A stretch of DNA of 64,000 bases from Buchnera aphidicola (Cinara cf. splendens/pseudotsugae 3390) (lineage in GTDB: Bacteria > Pseudomonadota > Gammaproteobacteria > Enterobacterales > Enterobacteriaceae). The stretch spans positions 380,778 through 444,777 of the forward strand of contig NZ_LR217692.1 of assembly GCF_900698845.1 (NCBI RefSeq). The letters are read 5' to 3'. This document shows, piece by piece, positions 30,971 through 39,759 of the stretch. The notes under the pieces were generated by a model, which saw nothing but the letters and a program-made list of their open reading frames with translations, was not told the origin of the DNA and did not search any database. Each line of letters begins with the position of its first letter. Position 1 is the first letter of the stretch. Position numbers and translations under genes: made by a program.

Positions 30971-31367
30971 ATGATTATCATATGTTTTGACTATGGAATA
31001 AAAACTATTGGAGTTGCTATAGCTGAAACAAGAATAAAATCTTCTACTCCTATAAAATCTATAATTAATAAAAAAAACACATTATGGAATAAAATTAATG
31101 ATATAATCCAATATTGGAAACCTAAAAATATAGTTATTGGATATCCATATTGTATAAAAAAAAACATAAACAAAAAAATCAAAAAATTCAGTTATATTTG
31201 TAAAAAAAAATTCAATAAACATGTTTTTTTATATAATGAAAACTATTCATCAAAAGAAGCTCAGTTGTTTTTAAAGAAAAAAAAAAAAAAAAAATATTTG
31301 TATACACTCCATTTCAGCTAAAATAATTTTAGATAGTTGGTTACACGAAAATTATTTTTTTAGTTAA
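30971..31367 (+). pseudogene. ruvX: RuvX/YqgF, frame broken in an A18 tract
   Basis: RNase H-fold nuclease family thought to help mature the 16S rRNA 5' region. Residues 1 to about 101 match YqgF (CFDYGIKTIGVA, the first catalytic Asp; NIVIGYP; NENYSSKEAQ with the second acid). Frame 0 then runs through 18 A (31277-31294) and stops at 31321. In the +1 frame the family C-terminus continues (SISAKIILDSWL) to a TAA at 31365-31367. An A17 or A20 tract would restore a protein of about 131 residues. The third catalytic acid of the VDS motif appears as His (IHS), so even the restored protein may be inactive. Either a decaying gene or one rescued by slippage. Confidence 0.75.
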
Positions 31368-31440
31368 AAATCATACATAAAAAAATACATATTTATGTTA
31401 ATCATTAAAAAAAATATTCTCAAAAAACATTATTTTACTT

Positions 31441-32604
31441 ATGATAGACGTTATGAACAAAAAAAATACACATACATTACCGTCAATTAGCTTATATATT
31501 CATATACCATGGTGTATCAAAAAATGTCCATATTGTGATTTTCATTCATATCCACGATCAAACAAAATTTCAGAAAAAAAATATATCAAGCATGTTCTTT
31601 ATGATTTAAAAAATGATCAAAAAATAATTTCAAATCGAATTATTAAATCAATTTTTATTGGTGGAGGAACACCTAGTTTATTAAAAAGTACTTCAATACT
31701 ATATTTGTTATCTAAAATAAAAAAATTACTGTCCGTTTCTAAAAATACAGAAATTTCTATAGAAATTAATCCCGATATAGATAAAACAAAAAAAATATTA
31801 GAGTATTATCAAGCAGGTGTTAACAGATTTTCAATAGGAATTCAAACGTTCAATTCGTTTTTACTAAAAAAAATAAATAGAAAATACAATAACAAAAAAA
31901 CAATGGAATTGATTAATTCTACTGAAAATTTATCTAATAGAAATCTAAATATAGATTTAATGTACGGTCTTCCAGAACAAACAGTTCAAAACGTTTTAGA
32001 TGATCTGTACCAGACTATTCTTATACAACCTGAACACATATCTTGGTATCAGCTTAATATTGAGCCAAATACTAAATTTTATGCACAAAATATATCGCTA
32101 CCATCACTTCATACTATTAAAATTATGACCATACAAGGAAAAGAATTACTTCACAAGTATGGATATATACAATATGAAATATCTTCTTATTCTAAGAAAA
32201 TAAAATATCAATGCCAACATAATCTTAATTACTGGAATTTTGGCGACTATATTGGCATTGGATGCGGAGCTCATGGAAAAATAACTCAATTAAACCAGAA
32301 AATCATCAGAACCATAAAAACTAAAAATGATACCATATACATGATCGGAAATTATCTTAAAAAAAAATATATTGTTCCAAAAAAAGATATTCCTATAGAA
32401 TTTTTTTTAAACAAATTTAGACTGCTAAAACCTATACGATATAAAGAATTTGAAAAAAAAACTTATATTAAAATCATAAAAATTAAAGAAAAAATAACTG
32501 TTGCTAAAAAAAAAGGATTTCTTCAAGAAAATATGAATTCATGGATAGTTACTTCGAAAGGGAGAAATCAGTTAAATTCATTATTGTCAATATTTTTAGA
32601 GTAA
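31441..32604 (+). CDS. hemW: HemW-type radical SAM protein (heme chaperone)
   Basis: Member of the HemN-like family, now viewed as a heme chaperone rather than an oxidase. The radical SAM motif HIPWCIKKCPYC has C-X3-C-X2-C. FIGGGTPSLL, NLDLMYGLPEQT (I in place of L) and FGDYIGIGCGAHGK match the family. It is 387 residues from ATG 31441; ATG 31453 (383) is equally likely. The cluster depends on Fe-S assembly. Downstream it converges on trmB with a 24-base gap. Confidence 0.94.
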   Translation: MIDVMNKKNTHTLPSISLYIHIPWCIKKCPYCDFHSYPRSNKISEKKYIKHVLYDLKNDQKIISNRIIKSIFIGGGTPSLLKSTSILYLLSKIKKLLSVSKNTEISIEINPDIDKTKKILEYYQAGVNRFSIGIQTFNSFLLKKINRKYNNKKTMELINSTENLSNRNLNIDLMYGLPEQTVQNVLDDLYQTILIQPEHISWYQLNIEPNTKFYAQNISLPSLHTIKIMTIQGKELLHKYGYIQYEISSYSKKIKYQCQHNLNYWNFGDYIGIGCGAHGKITQLNQKIIRTIKTKNDTIYMIGNYLKKKYIVPKKDIPIEFFLNKFRLLKPIRYKEFEKKTYIKIIKIKEKITVAKKKGFLQENMNSWIVTSKGRNQLNSLLSIFLE

Positions 32605-32628
32605 AATTCCACTGTATCAAATAATCAT

Positions 32629-33357
32629 TCAACCTGTAAATTTATATTTATAATCAAAAATTTTATTATTTAATAATATAGCTCTTTTTTCAAATTTTGT
32701 TTGTATATACGTACTAAACAAAGTAAAAATAGTATTTTTTCCTAACAAACATTTAAATTTGGGATTTTGTGACATTAAATAATATATTTTAGAAGAATAA
32801 AGTAAACAGTCTGTAATAATATGTATAAAACCACCGAAAATAATTTTTTTTTCTATTAATTTAATAAAAAAATTATTAATTAATCTTCTTTTATGATGTT
32901 TATTTTTAAACCAAGGATCAGGAAAAAAAATTTGCATCATACTAATAGTATTATCTGGAATCATATAGAATAAAACTTCTTCAATATTATGAAATATAAT
33001 ACGTATATTAGATGCTTGAAATATATTAGCGTACCGTATGGCTGAAAAAATACTTCTAGGATACACTTCCACTCCAATAAAATTTATATGCGGATTACTA
33101 ATAGCTTTTTCCACAAATAATTTACCATCACCAAAACCAACATCTATAATGTATGGTTGATCATTAAAAAAAAAAACAGAATAATCTAAAAAGAAATATT
33201 TATTAAAATCAATACCATAAATTTTCCAATATTTTAATATATATTCTTTTTTTTTTTGACTAATACTTCTTCTTATTACATAACTTTTAATTAAAGACAA
33301 ATTATTTGTATTTTTTTTATTATTTTTATCAAATACATTATTTATTAAAATAGTCAT
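32629..33357 (-). CDS. trmB: tRNA (guanine-N7)-methyltransferase
   Basis: SAM-dependent m7G46 methylation in the tRNA variable loop. The SAM-binding region VGFGDGKLFVEKA and the signature FFPDPWFKNKHHKRRLIN are present. It is 242 residues, close to E. coli TrmB (239). ATG 33357 follows GGAG. Divergent from mutY, exactly as in E. coli. Confidence 0.95.
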   Translation of the reverse strand: MTILINNVFDKNNKKNTNNLSLIKSYVIRRSISQKKKEYILKYWKIYGIDFNKYFFLDYSVFFFNDQPYIIDVGFGDGKLFVEKAISNPHINFIGVEVYPRSIFSAIRYANIFQASNIRIIFHNIEEVLFYMIPDNTISMMQIFFPDPWFKNKHHKRRLINNFFIKLIEKKIIFGGFIHIITDCLLYSSKIYYLMSQNPKFKCLLGKNTIFTLFSTYIQTKFEKRAILLNNKIFDYKYKFTG

Positions 33358-33483
33358 TTTATCTCCAATAAAATAAATAAATTTATATAAAATATCCGTT
33401 AAACAAAAATTTTTAAAAAAAATTATTTTTAAAATTTATATATAAATCATTAACTACATTTAAAAAATTTAATTAGGATCAGT

Positions 33484-34767
33484 ATGTTTTTTTCACAAAA
33501 AATACTAAATTGGTTTCATATTTACGGAAGGAAAAGTTTACCGTGGCATAAAAAAAATATTTATCAAATCTGGATATCTGAAATTATGTTACAACAAACT
33601 CAAGTGAAAACTGTAATTCCTTATTTTAAAAAATTTATAAAAAAATTTCCTACTATAAAATCTTTAGCTAGTTCTAGTATAAATGAAATTTTACATTTAT
33701 GGAGTGGTTTGGGATATTACCAAAGAGCTCATCGTATACATAAAACAGCAATACTAATTTGCAAAAATTATCATGGAATTTTTCCGAATAATATTCATGA
33801 AATAAATAAATTACCTGGAATTGGAAAATCTACAGCAGGAGCAATATTATCTTTTGCATACAATTTTGGATATGCCGTTTTAGATGGTAATGTAAAACGT
33901 GTATTAATACGATATCATTCTATTGATATAAATAATATCAAGAAAGAAAAACTAAATAAAAAACTATGGAATTTAATCTATCAACATCTTCCCGTTCATC
34001 AATCTAGTAAATTCAACCAAGCTATGATGGACATTGGATCATTTATTTGTACTAGCAAAAAACCTAATTGTTTAATATGTCCTTTAAATTATTCGTGTCA
34101 ATACTATATTCATGATATGCACTTTACAAAAGAAAAAACTAAAAAAAAAAATAAAATAGGAATATTATTTACAATAATACAATATAAAAATTTTTATTTT
34201 TTAATTCAATTAAAAAACACATCCATATGGAAAAAACTTTTTTATTTTCCTTTAACATCATTTCTAATATCAAAAGAAAAATGGGAACAAGCAAAAAAAA
34301 ATTCAAATACAGTAATTCATCCATTTATACATTACATCAGCAATATCAAATTACATATTTTTACGCAAATAATAAAGATCAAAAAAAAAAAAACATATAA
34401 TAATATAATACAAAAAAAAATATGGTATAATATTTTTAATCCTCAAAAAATTGGCATTCCTTCCCCAATAAGAAAAATATTTACTTCATTACAAAAACCA
34501 GTAAAAAAAAATATGAAAAAAAAATATAAACGCATAATTTTTTGTTTTTTTTTAAAGAAAGAAGAAGAAGGATTAGAATATCCATTTTTCCCAGGAAAAA
34601 CAGGACAAAAAATTTATCAAGAAATTTCTAAAAAAGCATGGTCTTTTTGGTTGATTCAGCAAACTAAAATCATAAATGAAAAAAAATTAAATATGTTTTT
34701 AGAAAAAGATAGAGCTTATATAAAAAGAAAAATGAAAAAATTTTTATTTCATAACAAAAAAAATTAA
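33484..34767 (+). CDS. mutY: Adenine DNA glycosylase MutY fused to YggX
   Basis: MutY removes A opposite 8-oxoguanine. Residues 1 to about 225 are the catalytic domain: Glu33 (ISEIMLQQTQV), helix-hairpin-helix LPGIGKSTAGAI (110-121), Asp134 (VLDGNVKRV) and the [4Fe-4S] cysteines C189, C196, C199 and C205. The MutT-like C-terminal domain follows to about 340. The frame then runs without a stop into a complete YggX (from Met344). The joint lies at an A9 tract (34503-34511). With A8 the frame would read ATATGA, a stop overlapping the YggX ATG. It is 427 residues in total. The order mutY-yggX is that of E. coli, so this is a stop-loss fusion. Confidence 0.93.
   Translation: MFFSQKILNWFHIYGRKSLPWHKKNIYQIWISEIMLQQTQVKTVIPYFKKFIKKFPTIKSLASSSINEILHLWSGLGYYQRAHRIHKTAILICKNYHGIFPNNIHEINKLPGIGKSTAGAILSFAYNFGYAVLDGNVKRVLIRYHSIDINNIKKEKLNKKLWNLIYQHLPVHQSSKFNQAMMDIGSFICTSKKPNCLICPLNYSCQYYIHDMHFTKEKTKKKNKIGILFTIIQYKNFYFLIQLKNTSIWKKLFYFPLTSFLISKEKWEQAKKNSNTVIHPFIHYISNIKLHIFTQIIKIKKKKTYNNIIQKKIWYNIFNPQKIGIPSPIRKIFTSLQKPVKKNMKKKYKRIIFCFFLKKEEEGLEYPFFPGKTGQKIYQEISKKAWSFWLIQQTKIINEKKLNMFLEKDRAYIKRKMKKFLFHNKKN
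34513..34767 (+). CDS. yggX: YggX domain (Fe(II) trafficking protein) at the end of the MutY frame
   Basis: YggX protects Fe-S clusters and iron from oxidation. The 84 residues from Met344 of the fused frame align with the whole protein: RIIFCFFLKKEEEGLEYPFF (conserved Cys near the start), PGKTGQKIYQEISKKAW and NEKKLNM. The conserved C-terminal FLF is also present. It could be made as the tail of MutY, by internal initiation at ATG 34513, or from slipped transcripts. No good ribosome binding site precedes this ATG. Confidence 0.88.
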   Translation: MKKKYKRIIFCFFLKKEEEGLEYPFFPGKTGQKIYQEISKKAWSFWLIQQTKIINEKKLNMFLEKDRAYIKRKMKKFLFHNKKN

Positions 34768-34836
34768 TATTTAAGAATCAATGTTTATATTTAATAAATA
34801 TTAAATTTTATATAATTTAAAAAAATAAAATCAATT

Positions 34837-36276
34837 TTAAAAAATATTTTTAATATCGTATTTTGTTTTTTTTGCATGTATAATTAACTGTTTTAATAAA
34901 AATAAATTTTCTTTTTTAGCGCGTGATTGTAAATTTTTAATATTATTAATATATTTATGAATAAAAACAGAATTAAATTTACATTGACAATATTTTTTCC
35001 AATAATTTTTTTCTTTATCATTTAATAAATAAATAAAATTACGCGCTTTTATACGAAAAAAAATTTCTCCAATTCGATTATCAATAAATTTAGGATACCA
35101 ATTTATCCATTTTAATGGAAATCGCTTATGTAGCAACAAAAATAACAACTTATCTTCTGAAAAAAAGAAATTATTATATAACATTAAATCTACGTCATGA
35201 ACAATTTTTTTCGGAGTTTCATAAGAAAAGAAAGATATAATCCAATTTTTAATTGATGTATTATTTTTTAATAAAAAAAAATTTTTTTGACATCGAATAT
35301 AATTTATTTGAAACCTATTGCAATCACATGGAGAAAGAGAGTTATAAGAAAATAAAAGAGGTGATTTATTCAAATAAATAACTTTAATTCCACAATCAAA
35401 TAAATTTTTTATAGTAATTTTATGAGATTTAATATGTTTATAAAAATAAAATATTTTTTTCAAACATATTGATAAATCAATTAAAATAAAAGAATTTGGA
35501 TGATTTGGATGAGATCCTACAATCATAACACAACCTAAATTACTATTTCTAGAGCCAAAATAGCTAGATAAATAAAAAAAAGGTTTGTTATAATTTCTAA
35601 AAATAAATGATAATATATATTTTTTATGAGATATTTCATATAAAAATAAAAAAAATTTTTTATTTTTTTTATATAAATGTTTTGCCACTAAAATAGTTGC
35701 TAAAACATCTGAACAAGCATCATGAGTATTTAAATGTGTAATTTTGTTTATTTTTGTAATATCAAATAATTTAAAACTAACCATTCCTTTAGCATCACTA
35801 GGCCAAATCATGATGTTAGGGTGAAAAACATAAAATGCACGTAAAATATTTAATATATCCCAAGTAAAATTACCATTTTTCCAACTCCATTCATATGGAT
35901 CAAGTAAATTTCTATAGAAAAGATTACGAGTAATCAGGTTATCAAAACTAATATTATTATATCCTACAATACATATATTTTTTTGGGAAAAAATTTTATA
36001 AATTTTTTTAGCAAAAAAATATTCATTAACACCATGTTTTTGAGTATATTGTGGTAATATTTTAGTAATTAAAACAGATTCAGGATCAGGCAAATAGTCT
36101 AGAGGAGGATAGCAAAAAAAAAGATTTTTTTTACCAAAATGTTTAAATTCACTATCTACTTCTATACTGCAAAACTGAGAAATCTTATCTAAAGATACAT
36201 TTTTTCCAAAAGTTTCATAGTCATAAAATACTAAAGTTTTTTTAAAAATATAATCATTACTGTTTTTTTTACACAT
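34837..36276 (-). CDS. sbcB: Exodeoxyribonuclease I (SbcB)
   Basis: Processive 3'-5' single-strand DNA exonuclease. The DEDDh motifs are visible: FYDYETFG (Asp and Glu), GYNNISFDN and HDACSDVLAT. Further matches are YEWSWKNGNFTWDILNILRA and KARNFIYLL. It is 479 residues (E. coli 475). ATG 36276. Convergent with mutY-yggX. Such recombination genes are often lost in symbionts, so retention is worth noting. Confidence 0.95.
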   Translation of the reverse strand: MCKKNSNDYIFKKTLVFYDYETFGKNVSLDKISQFCSIEVDSEFKHFGKKNLFFCYPPLDYLPDPESVLITKILPQYTQKHGVNEYFFAKKIYKIFSQKNICIVGYNNISFDNLITRNLFYRNLLDPYEWSWKNGNFTWDILNILRAFYVFHPNIMIWPSDAKGMVSFKLFDITKINKITHLNTHDACSDVLATILVAKHLYKKNKKFFLFLYEISHKKYILSFIFRNYNKPFFYLSSYFGSRNSNLGCVMIVGSHPNHPNSFILIDLSICLKKIFYFYKHIKSHKITIKNLFDCGIKVIYLNKSPLLFSYNSLSPCDCNRFQINYIRCQKNFFLLKNNTSIKNWIISFFSYETPKKIVHDVDLMLYNNFFFSEDKLLFLLLHKRFPLKWINWYPKFIDNRIGEIFFRIKARNFIYLLNDKEKNYWKKYCQCKFNSVFIHKYINNIKNLQSRAKKENLFLLKQLIIHAKKTKYDIKNIF

Positions 36277-36365
36277 AAAATATATATTTTAAAAGATAAA
36301 GTATATGAGTATATATATATAAAATATAAAATTAATATTTATTTTGCAAATCATATTCATAGATT

Positions 36366-36438
36366 CTCCCCTGACTGGACTCGAACCAGTGACATACGGA
36401 TTAACAGTCCGCCGTTCTACCAACTGAACTACAGAGGA
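36366..36438 (-). tRNA. tRNA-Asn (GTT)
   Basis: Cloverleaf of 73 bases on the minus strand with acceptor TCCTCTG / CAGGGGA, including a T-G pair. The anticodon loop is CTGTTAA (GTT), the T arm CTGGTTCGAGTCCAG, and the discriminator G. CCA is not encoded. Confidence 0.97.
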
Positions 36439-36618
36439 ATATGTTTAATATATATCATACGAAAAATTATATGTCAATTAATAATATTAATATTTGTTTA
36501 TATAATATTTAAAATATCAAAAAACAGTTAACTTTAAAAAAAAATATAGATTAGTGCTTTGAATTGTTCTATAATATGTTATTAAAATTAATTTTTTAAA
36601 ATATAAATACTTTTTATA

Positions 36619-36691
36619 GGCCCTTTAGCTCAGTGGTTAGAGCACACGACTCATAATCGTTTGGTCGCTGGTTCAAATCCAGCAAGGGCCA
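36619..36691 (+). tRNA. tRNA-Ile2 (CAT, lysidine-modified)
   Basis: Cloverleaf of 73 bases with acceptor GGCCCTT / AAGGGCC, anticodon loop CTCATAA and discriminator A. The anticodon CAT suggests Met, but the body (GGCCCTTTAGCTCAGTGG, ATCGTTTGGTCGCTGG) is that of the E. coli ileX/ileY type, which reads AUA after TilS converts C34 to lysidine. I therefore call it isoleucine. Confidence 0.88.
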
Positions 36692-36771
36692 TATCTTGTA
36701 AAAATTTAAATTTAATGCAAACAATTTTTAAAATATTTAAATTGTGTTTATATGTCTGGATATTAATAATA

Positions 36772-37182
36772 TTATATATATATAAATTTTATTTTTTTAT
36801 TTGGAATAATTGATAATTGAGCAATTTTATCACCAGGATTAATATAAAAATTTTTTTTACTACAATTCCATAAAGACACTTTTATTTCAAAAAAATCAAA
36901 AAAATCCACAAAATTAAATGGATTTCCTATTATTATATGATATTTATTATTCATTCTAGTGATAGGTTCAATAACAACACGAGTTTTTTTATCCGAAAGG
37001 TGTATAAACAGTCCTGTTGAAATTAATGTTGTTTTTTTAGAAACAAGACACATCTTGTGTTCAAGATGAGCTCTTAAAAAAAAACCTGATAAACCATTAC
37101 ATAAATATTCAGGAAAATTAAAATTTTTTTTGATACTTGGATCTATGAATTTAACATTTATCATCAATACATTTATACACAT
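36772..37182 (-). CDS. dut: Degenerate dUTPase-like protein
   Basis: The frame is a recognisable dUTPase fold: VKFIDPSIKKNFNFPEY, TGLFIHLSD, VSLWNCSKKNFYINPGDKIAQ. Most catalytic motifs have changed. Motif 1 (AGLDLRA in E. coli) reads SGFFLRA, losing the Asp; motif 2 (PRSGLG) reads PITRMNN; motif 3 is altered (NFVDFFDFF). The Gly-rich motif 5 is gone because the protein ends about 15-20 residues early. A TAGG element 9 bases upstream favours ATG 37182 (136 residues); ATG 37164 is possible. Probably inactive as a dUTPase, though the frame remains open. Confidence 0.75.
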   Translation of the reverse strand: MCINVLMINVKFIDPSIKKNFNFPEYLCNGLSGFFLRAHLEHKMCLVSKKTTLISTGLFIHLSDKKTRVVIEPITRMNNKYHIIIGNPFNFVDFFDFFEIKVSLWNCSKKNFYINPGDKIAQLSIIPNKKIKFIYI

Positions 37183-37210
37183 AAAACAAAACCTACAATT
37201 TAAAAAATTT

Positions 37211-37660
37211 TTATATCGATAAAATTGATACTTGAATTTCAGTAGAAATATTTTTATAAGGAGAAAATATAATAGTATGAACACCTAAATATCGTAATAA
37301 TCCGTTTGGTAATTTTATTTCATTTTTAGAAACTAAAAAACCGATTTCTGATAAAGTTTTTGTAATATCTTTTACACCAATAGAACCAAATATTTTATTT
37401 TTTTTACTAGATTTCATAAAAAAAACAATAGAACCCATCAGCTTCATAGCATCAACTCTTTTAATAGCTTGATTTATCTTTTTAGATTCTTTTTTTTCAG
37501 CATACATTCTATTTTGTTCAAAAATTTTAATATTTTTCTCAGTCGCTAACAATGCTTTTGAAGTAGGTATTAAATAATTTCTAGCGTATCCTTTTTTTAC
37601 AGAAATTAATTGACCTTTTTTTCCTATGTTATTGATAGTATTTAATAAAATAATTTTCAT
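37211..37660 (-). CDS. rplI: 50S ribosomal protein L9
   Basis: Elongated large-subunit protein affecting frame maintenance. The N-domain signature GQLISVKKGYARNYLIP and LFGSIG-like IFGSIGVKDITKTL are present. It is 149 residues, as in E. coli. ATG 37660 follows AAGGTG. Last gene of rpsF-rpsR-rplI. Confidence 0.97.
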   Translation of the reverse strand: MKIILLNTINNIGKKGQLISVKKGYARNYLIPTSKALLATEKNIKIFEQNRMYAEKKESKKINQAIKRVDAMKLMGSIVFFMKSSKKNKIFGSIGVKDITKTLSEIGFLVSKNEIKLPNGLLRYLGVHTIIFSPYKNISTEIQVSILSI

Positions 37661-37720
37661 GTAGTATAAACACCTTGAGTATCATTTAAAATCATCATAA
37701 AAGAATACTATTTTTATATT

Positions 37721-37948
37721 CTAATGATGTTGATCAGTATACGGAATCAAGCTAATAAATCGTGCTCTTTTAATTGCGCGAGATAGTTGTCTTTGATACT
37801 TTGCTTTTGTTCCTGTAATACGACTCGGAACTATTTTTCCGTTCTCAGTAATATAATTTTTTAAAGTCTCTATATCTTTATAATCTATATATTTAACTCT
37901 TTCTGCAGTAAAACGACAAAATTTTCTACGACGAAAATAACGAACCAT
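37721..37948 (-). CDS. rpsR: 30S ribosomal protein S18
   Basis: Small-subunit platform protein, partner of S6. It is 75 residues from ATG 37948 ([18 protein letters not shown]), including [20 protein letters not shown]. An open frame upstream lacks homology. It lies 67 bases after rpsF; priB, which sits between them in E. coli, has been lost. Confidence 0.97.
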   Translation of the reverse strand: MVRYFRRRKFCRFTAERVKYIDYKDIETLKNYITENGKIVPSRITGTKAKYQRQLSRAIKRARFISLIPYTDQHH

Positions 37949-38015
37949 AATATGTATACCTTTATACTGTATAAAAACAAAACACAATTTTTATTATTAA
38001 TTTTATATTTTAAAA

Positions 38016-38408
38016 TTAAATGTGATTATTATTAACAAAATACTTTTTATGATTATTTTTAGTAGATATCACTTCTTTTTTTTTATTTTCTTGATTGCGT
38101 AAGATAGGAGACATATCTGTGTGTGCTTTATTGCATACAAGAATTAAATTACGAATAATTTTAGAATTAAATTTAAAATGATTTTCTAAATATTTCATAC
38201 ATTCAATAGATACTTCAATATTCATCAGAACATAATTTGCTTTTTGTAATTTATTTATAGAATATGATAAAACACGCTGTCCCCAATTTTCTGAACGATG
38301 TATAGTTCCAGATTTAGACAATATAATCTTAGTATAAAAATCAATAACATGCAAAATTTTTTCATTTTTATCTGGATAAATCATCAGAATAATTTCATAG
38401 TGACGCAC
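38016..38408 (-). CDS. rpsF: 30S ribosomal protein S6
   Basis: Binds S18 on the platform. It starts MRHYEIILMIYPDK, identical in position to the E. coli start, but the initiation codon is GTG (38408) after an AAAGGAG element; no ATG is nearby. It is 130 residues with a lysine/asparagine-rich tail replacing the acidic E. coli tail. First gene of rpsF-rpsR-rplI. Confidence 0.96.
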   Translation of the reverse strand: MRHYEIILMIYPDKNEKILHVIDFYTKIILSKSGTIHRSENWGQRVLSYSINKLQKANYVLMNIEVSIECMKYLENHFKFNSKIIRNLILVCNKAHTDMSPILRNQENKKKEVISTKNNHKKYFVNNNHI

Positions 38409-38653
38409 AAATAAAACTCCTTTTTAATATATAAACAACCATTTTTAAATATTTTTTTAAAAAAATAGTTTTTTTTAAAATATCTTTTTTATATAAAATA
38501 TAAAATACAATACTCTTTTCACATTAAAAATATTCCATTATATTAACATAATTATATTCATGAAAAATATAGTTTTTTAAAAAAAGTTGCATTTAATGTT
38601 CATCAACTGATAAAACAACATTTTATTTTTAATATACAAATAATATTTTTATA

Positions 38654-39601
38654 CTATTTTTTATTTAAATTATATAACAATATTTTTTGAATTTTCTTCA
38701 TTAATACATCTATTTTATTATCTGGTATTAAAGTAATATCTGTCCAATTATTCAACCAAGTTAATTGACGCTTAACTAATTGATAAGTAGATTTAAGTGT
38801 GCTATTAATCATTTCTTGATATGTACATTTATTTTGTATATATAGCCACATCTGTTTATAACCAATGCTATTAATAGACGGAAGAGAAAGATTTAAATTT
38901 TTATTTTCATACAAATTACGTACCTCTTGTTCAAAACCACGCTCTAACATATAGTAAAATCTTTGTGCTATTTTTTTATATAAAATTCTTTTCTTACAAG
39001 GAACTAATCCGAATTGAAAAATTTTATAAGGTAATTTTTTATTAACAGAATTAATTAATGTACTTCGAGGACAACCACCTGAAACAAAAAAGATTTCAAC
39101 AGCGCGCAAAACTCGCTGAATATCATTCATATGAATTTGTTCACTAGAAAGTGGATCGATTTTTTTTAAAACATCAAACAATTTTTTTTTCTCTCCCAGA
39201 CATATATTGTTAAAAATATAATTTCTAATAATAGGATTAGATGGTGGTAAATCAGAAAATCCGTCGAGTAATGTTTTAAAATAAAACATAGTCCCTCCTA
39301 CTAAAAGAGGAATTTTTCCTAACTTTAAAATATTTTCTATTTCTTTTACAGCATCTCTGTAAAAATCAGCGGATGAATAAATTTCTTGAGGTTTTAAAAT
39401 ATTAATTAATCGATATGTATTTTTTTGTAAATCTTTTTCAAGTGGTTTATCAGTTCCAATATTTAACCCCTTATATATCAATTTAGAATCCACACTTAAT
39501 AACTCTATAATAGAAAAATTTTTTTTTATTTGAAGAGCAATTGCACTCTTACCTATAGCCGTCGGACCCATCAAAAAAAATATCATTGGTTTATTATTCA
39601 T
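38654..39601 (-). CDS. miaA: tRNA dimethylallyltransferase MiaA
   Basis: Adds the isopentenyl group to A37 of tRNAs reading U-starting codons. The P-loop LMGPTAIGKSAIA (about 10-22), SVDSKLIYKGLNIGT, GGTMFYFKTL and RQLTWLNNW match the family. It is 315 residues (E. coli 316). No operon partner remains; the E. coli neighbours mutL and hfq are absent. Confidence 0.96.
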   Translation of the reverse strand: MNNKPMIFFLMGPTAIGKSAIALQIKKNFSIIELLSVDSKLIYKGLNIGTDKPLEKDLQKNTYRLINILKPQEIYSSADFYRDAVKEIENILKLGKIPLLVGGTMFYFKTLLDGFSDLPPSNPIIRNYIFNNICLGEKKKLFDVLKKIDPLSSEQIHMNDIQRVLRAVEIFFVSGGCPRSTLINSVNKKLPYKIFQFGLVPCKKRILYKKIAQRFYYMLERGFEQEVRNLYENKNLNLSLPSINSIGYKQMWLYIQNKCTYQEMINSTLKSTYQLVKRQLTWLNNWTDITLIPDNKIDVLMKKIQKILLYNLNKK

Positions 39602-39759
39602 TATTTTTTATCAATTGTAAAAATATATACCCTTTATAGTTTATACATAGAATATAAAAAAATTTTTTATATATAATATATATTATCATATATATAATTA
39701 TATTTATATATCAAAACGGAACAGTATAAAAAATTTTTAATATTGATTTAATAATCAAA

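Noticed and set aside
36619..36691. Calling the CAT tRNA an elongator Met tRNA
   Set aside because: The acceptor stem and body match tRNA-Ile2 of the ileX/ileY type rather than metT.
37183..37284. N-terminal extension of the dut frame overlapping rplI
   Set aside because: It overlaps the conserved end of rplI and has no dUTPase homology; ATG 37182 has a TAGG element.
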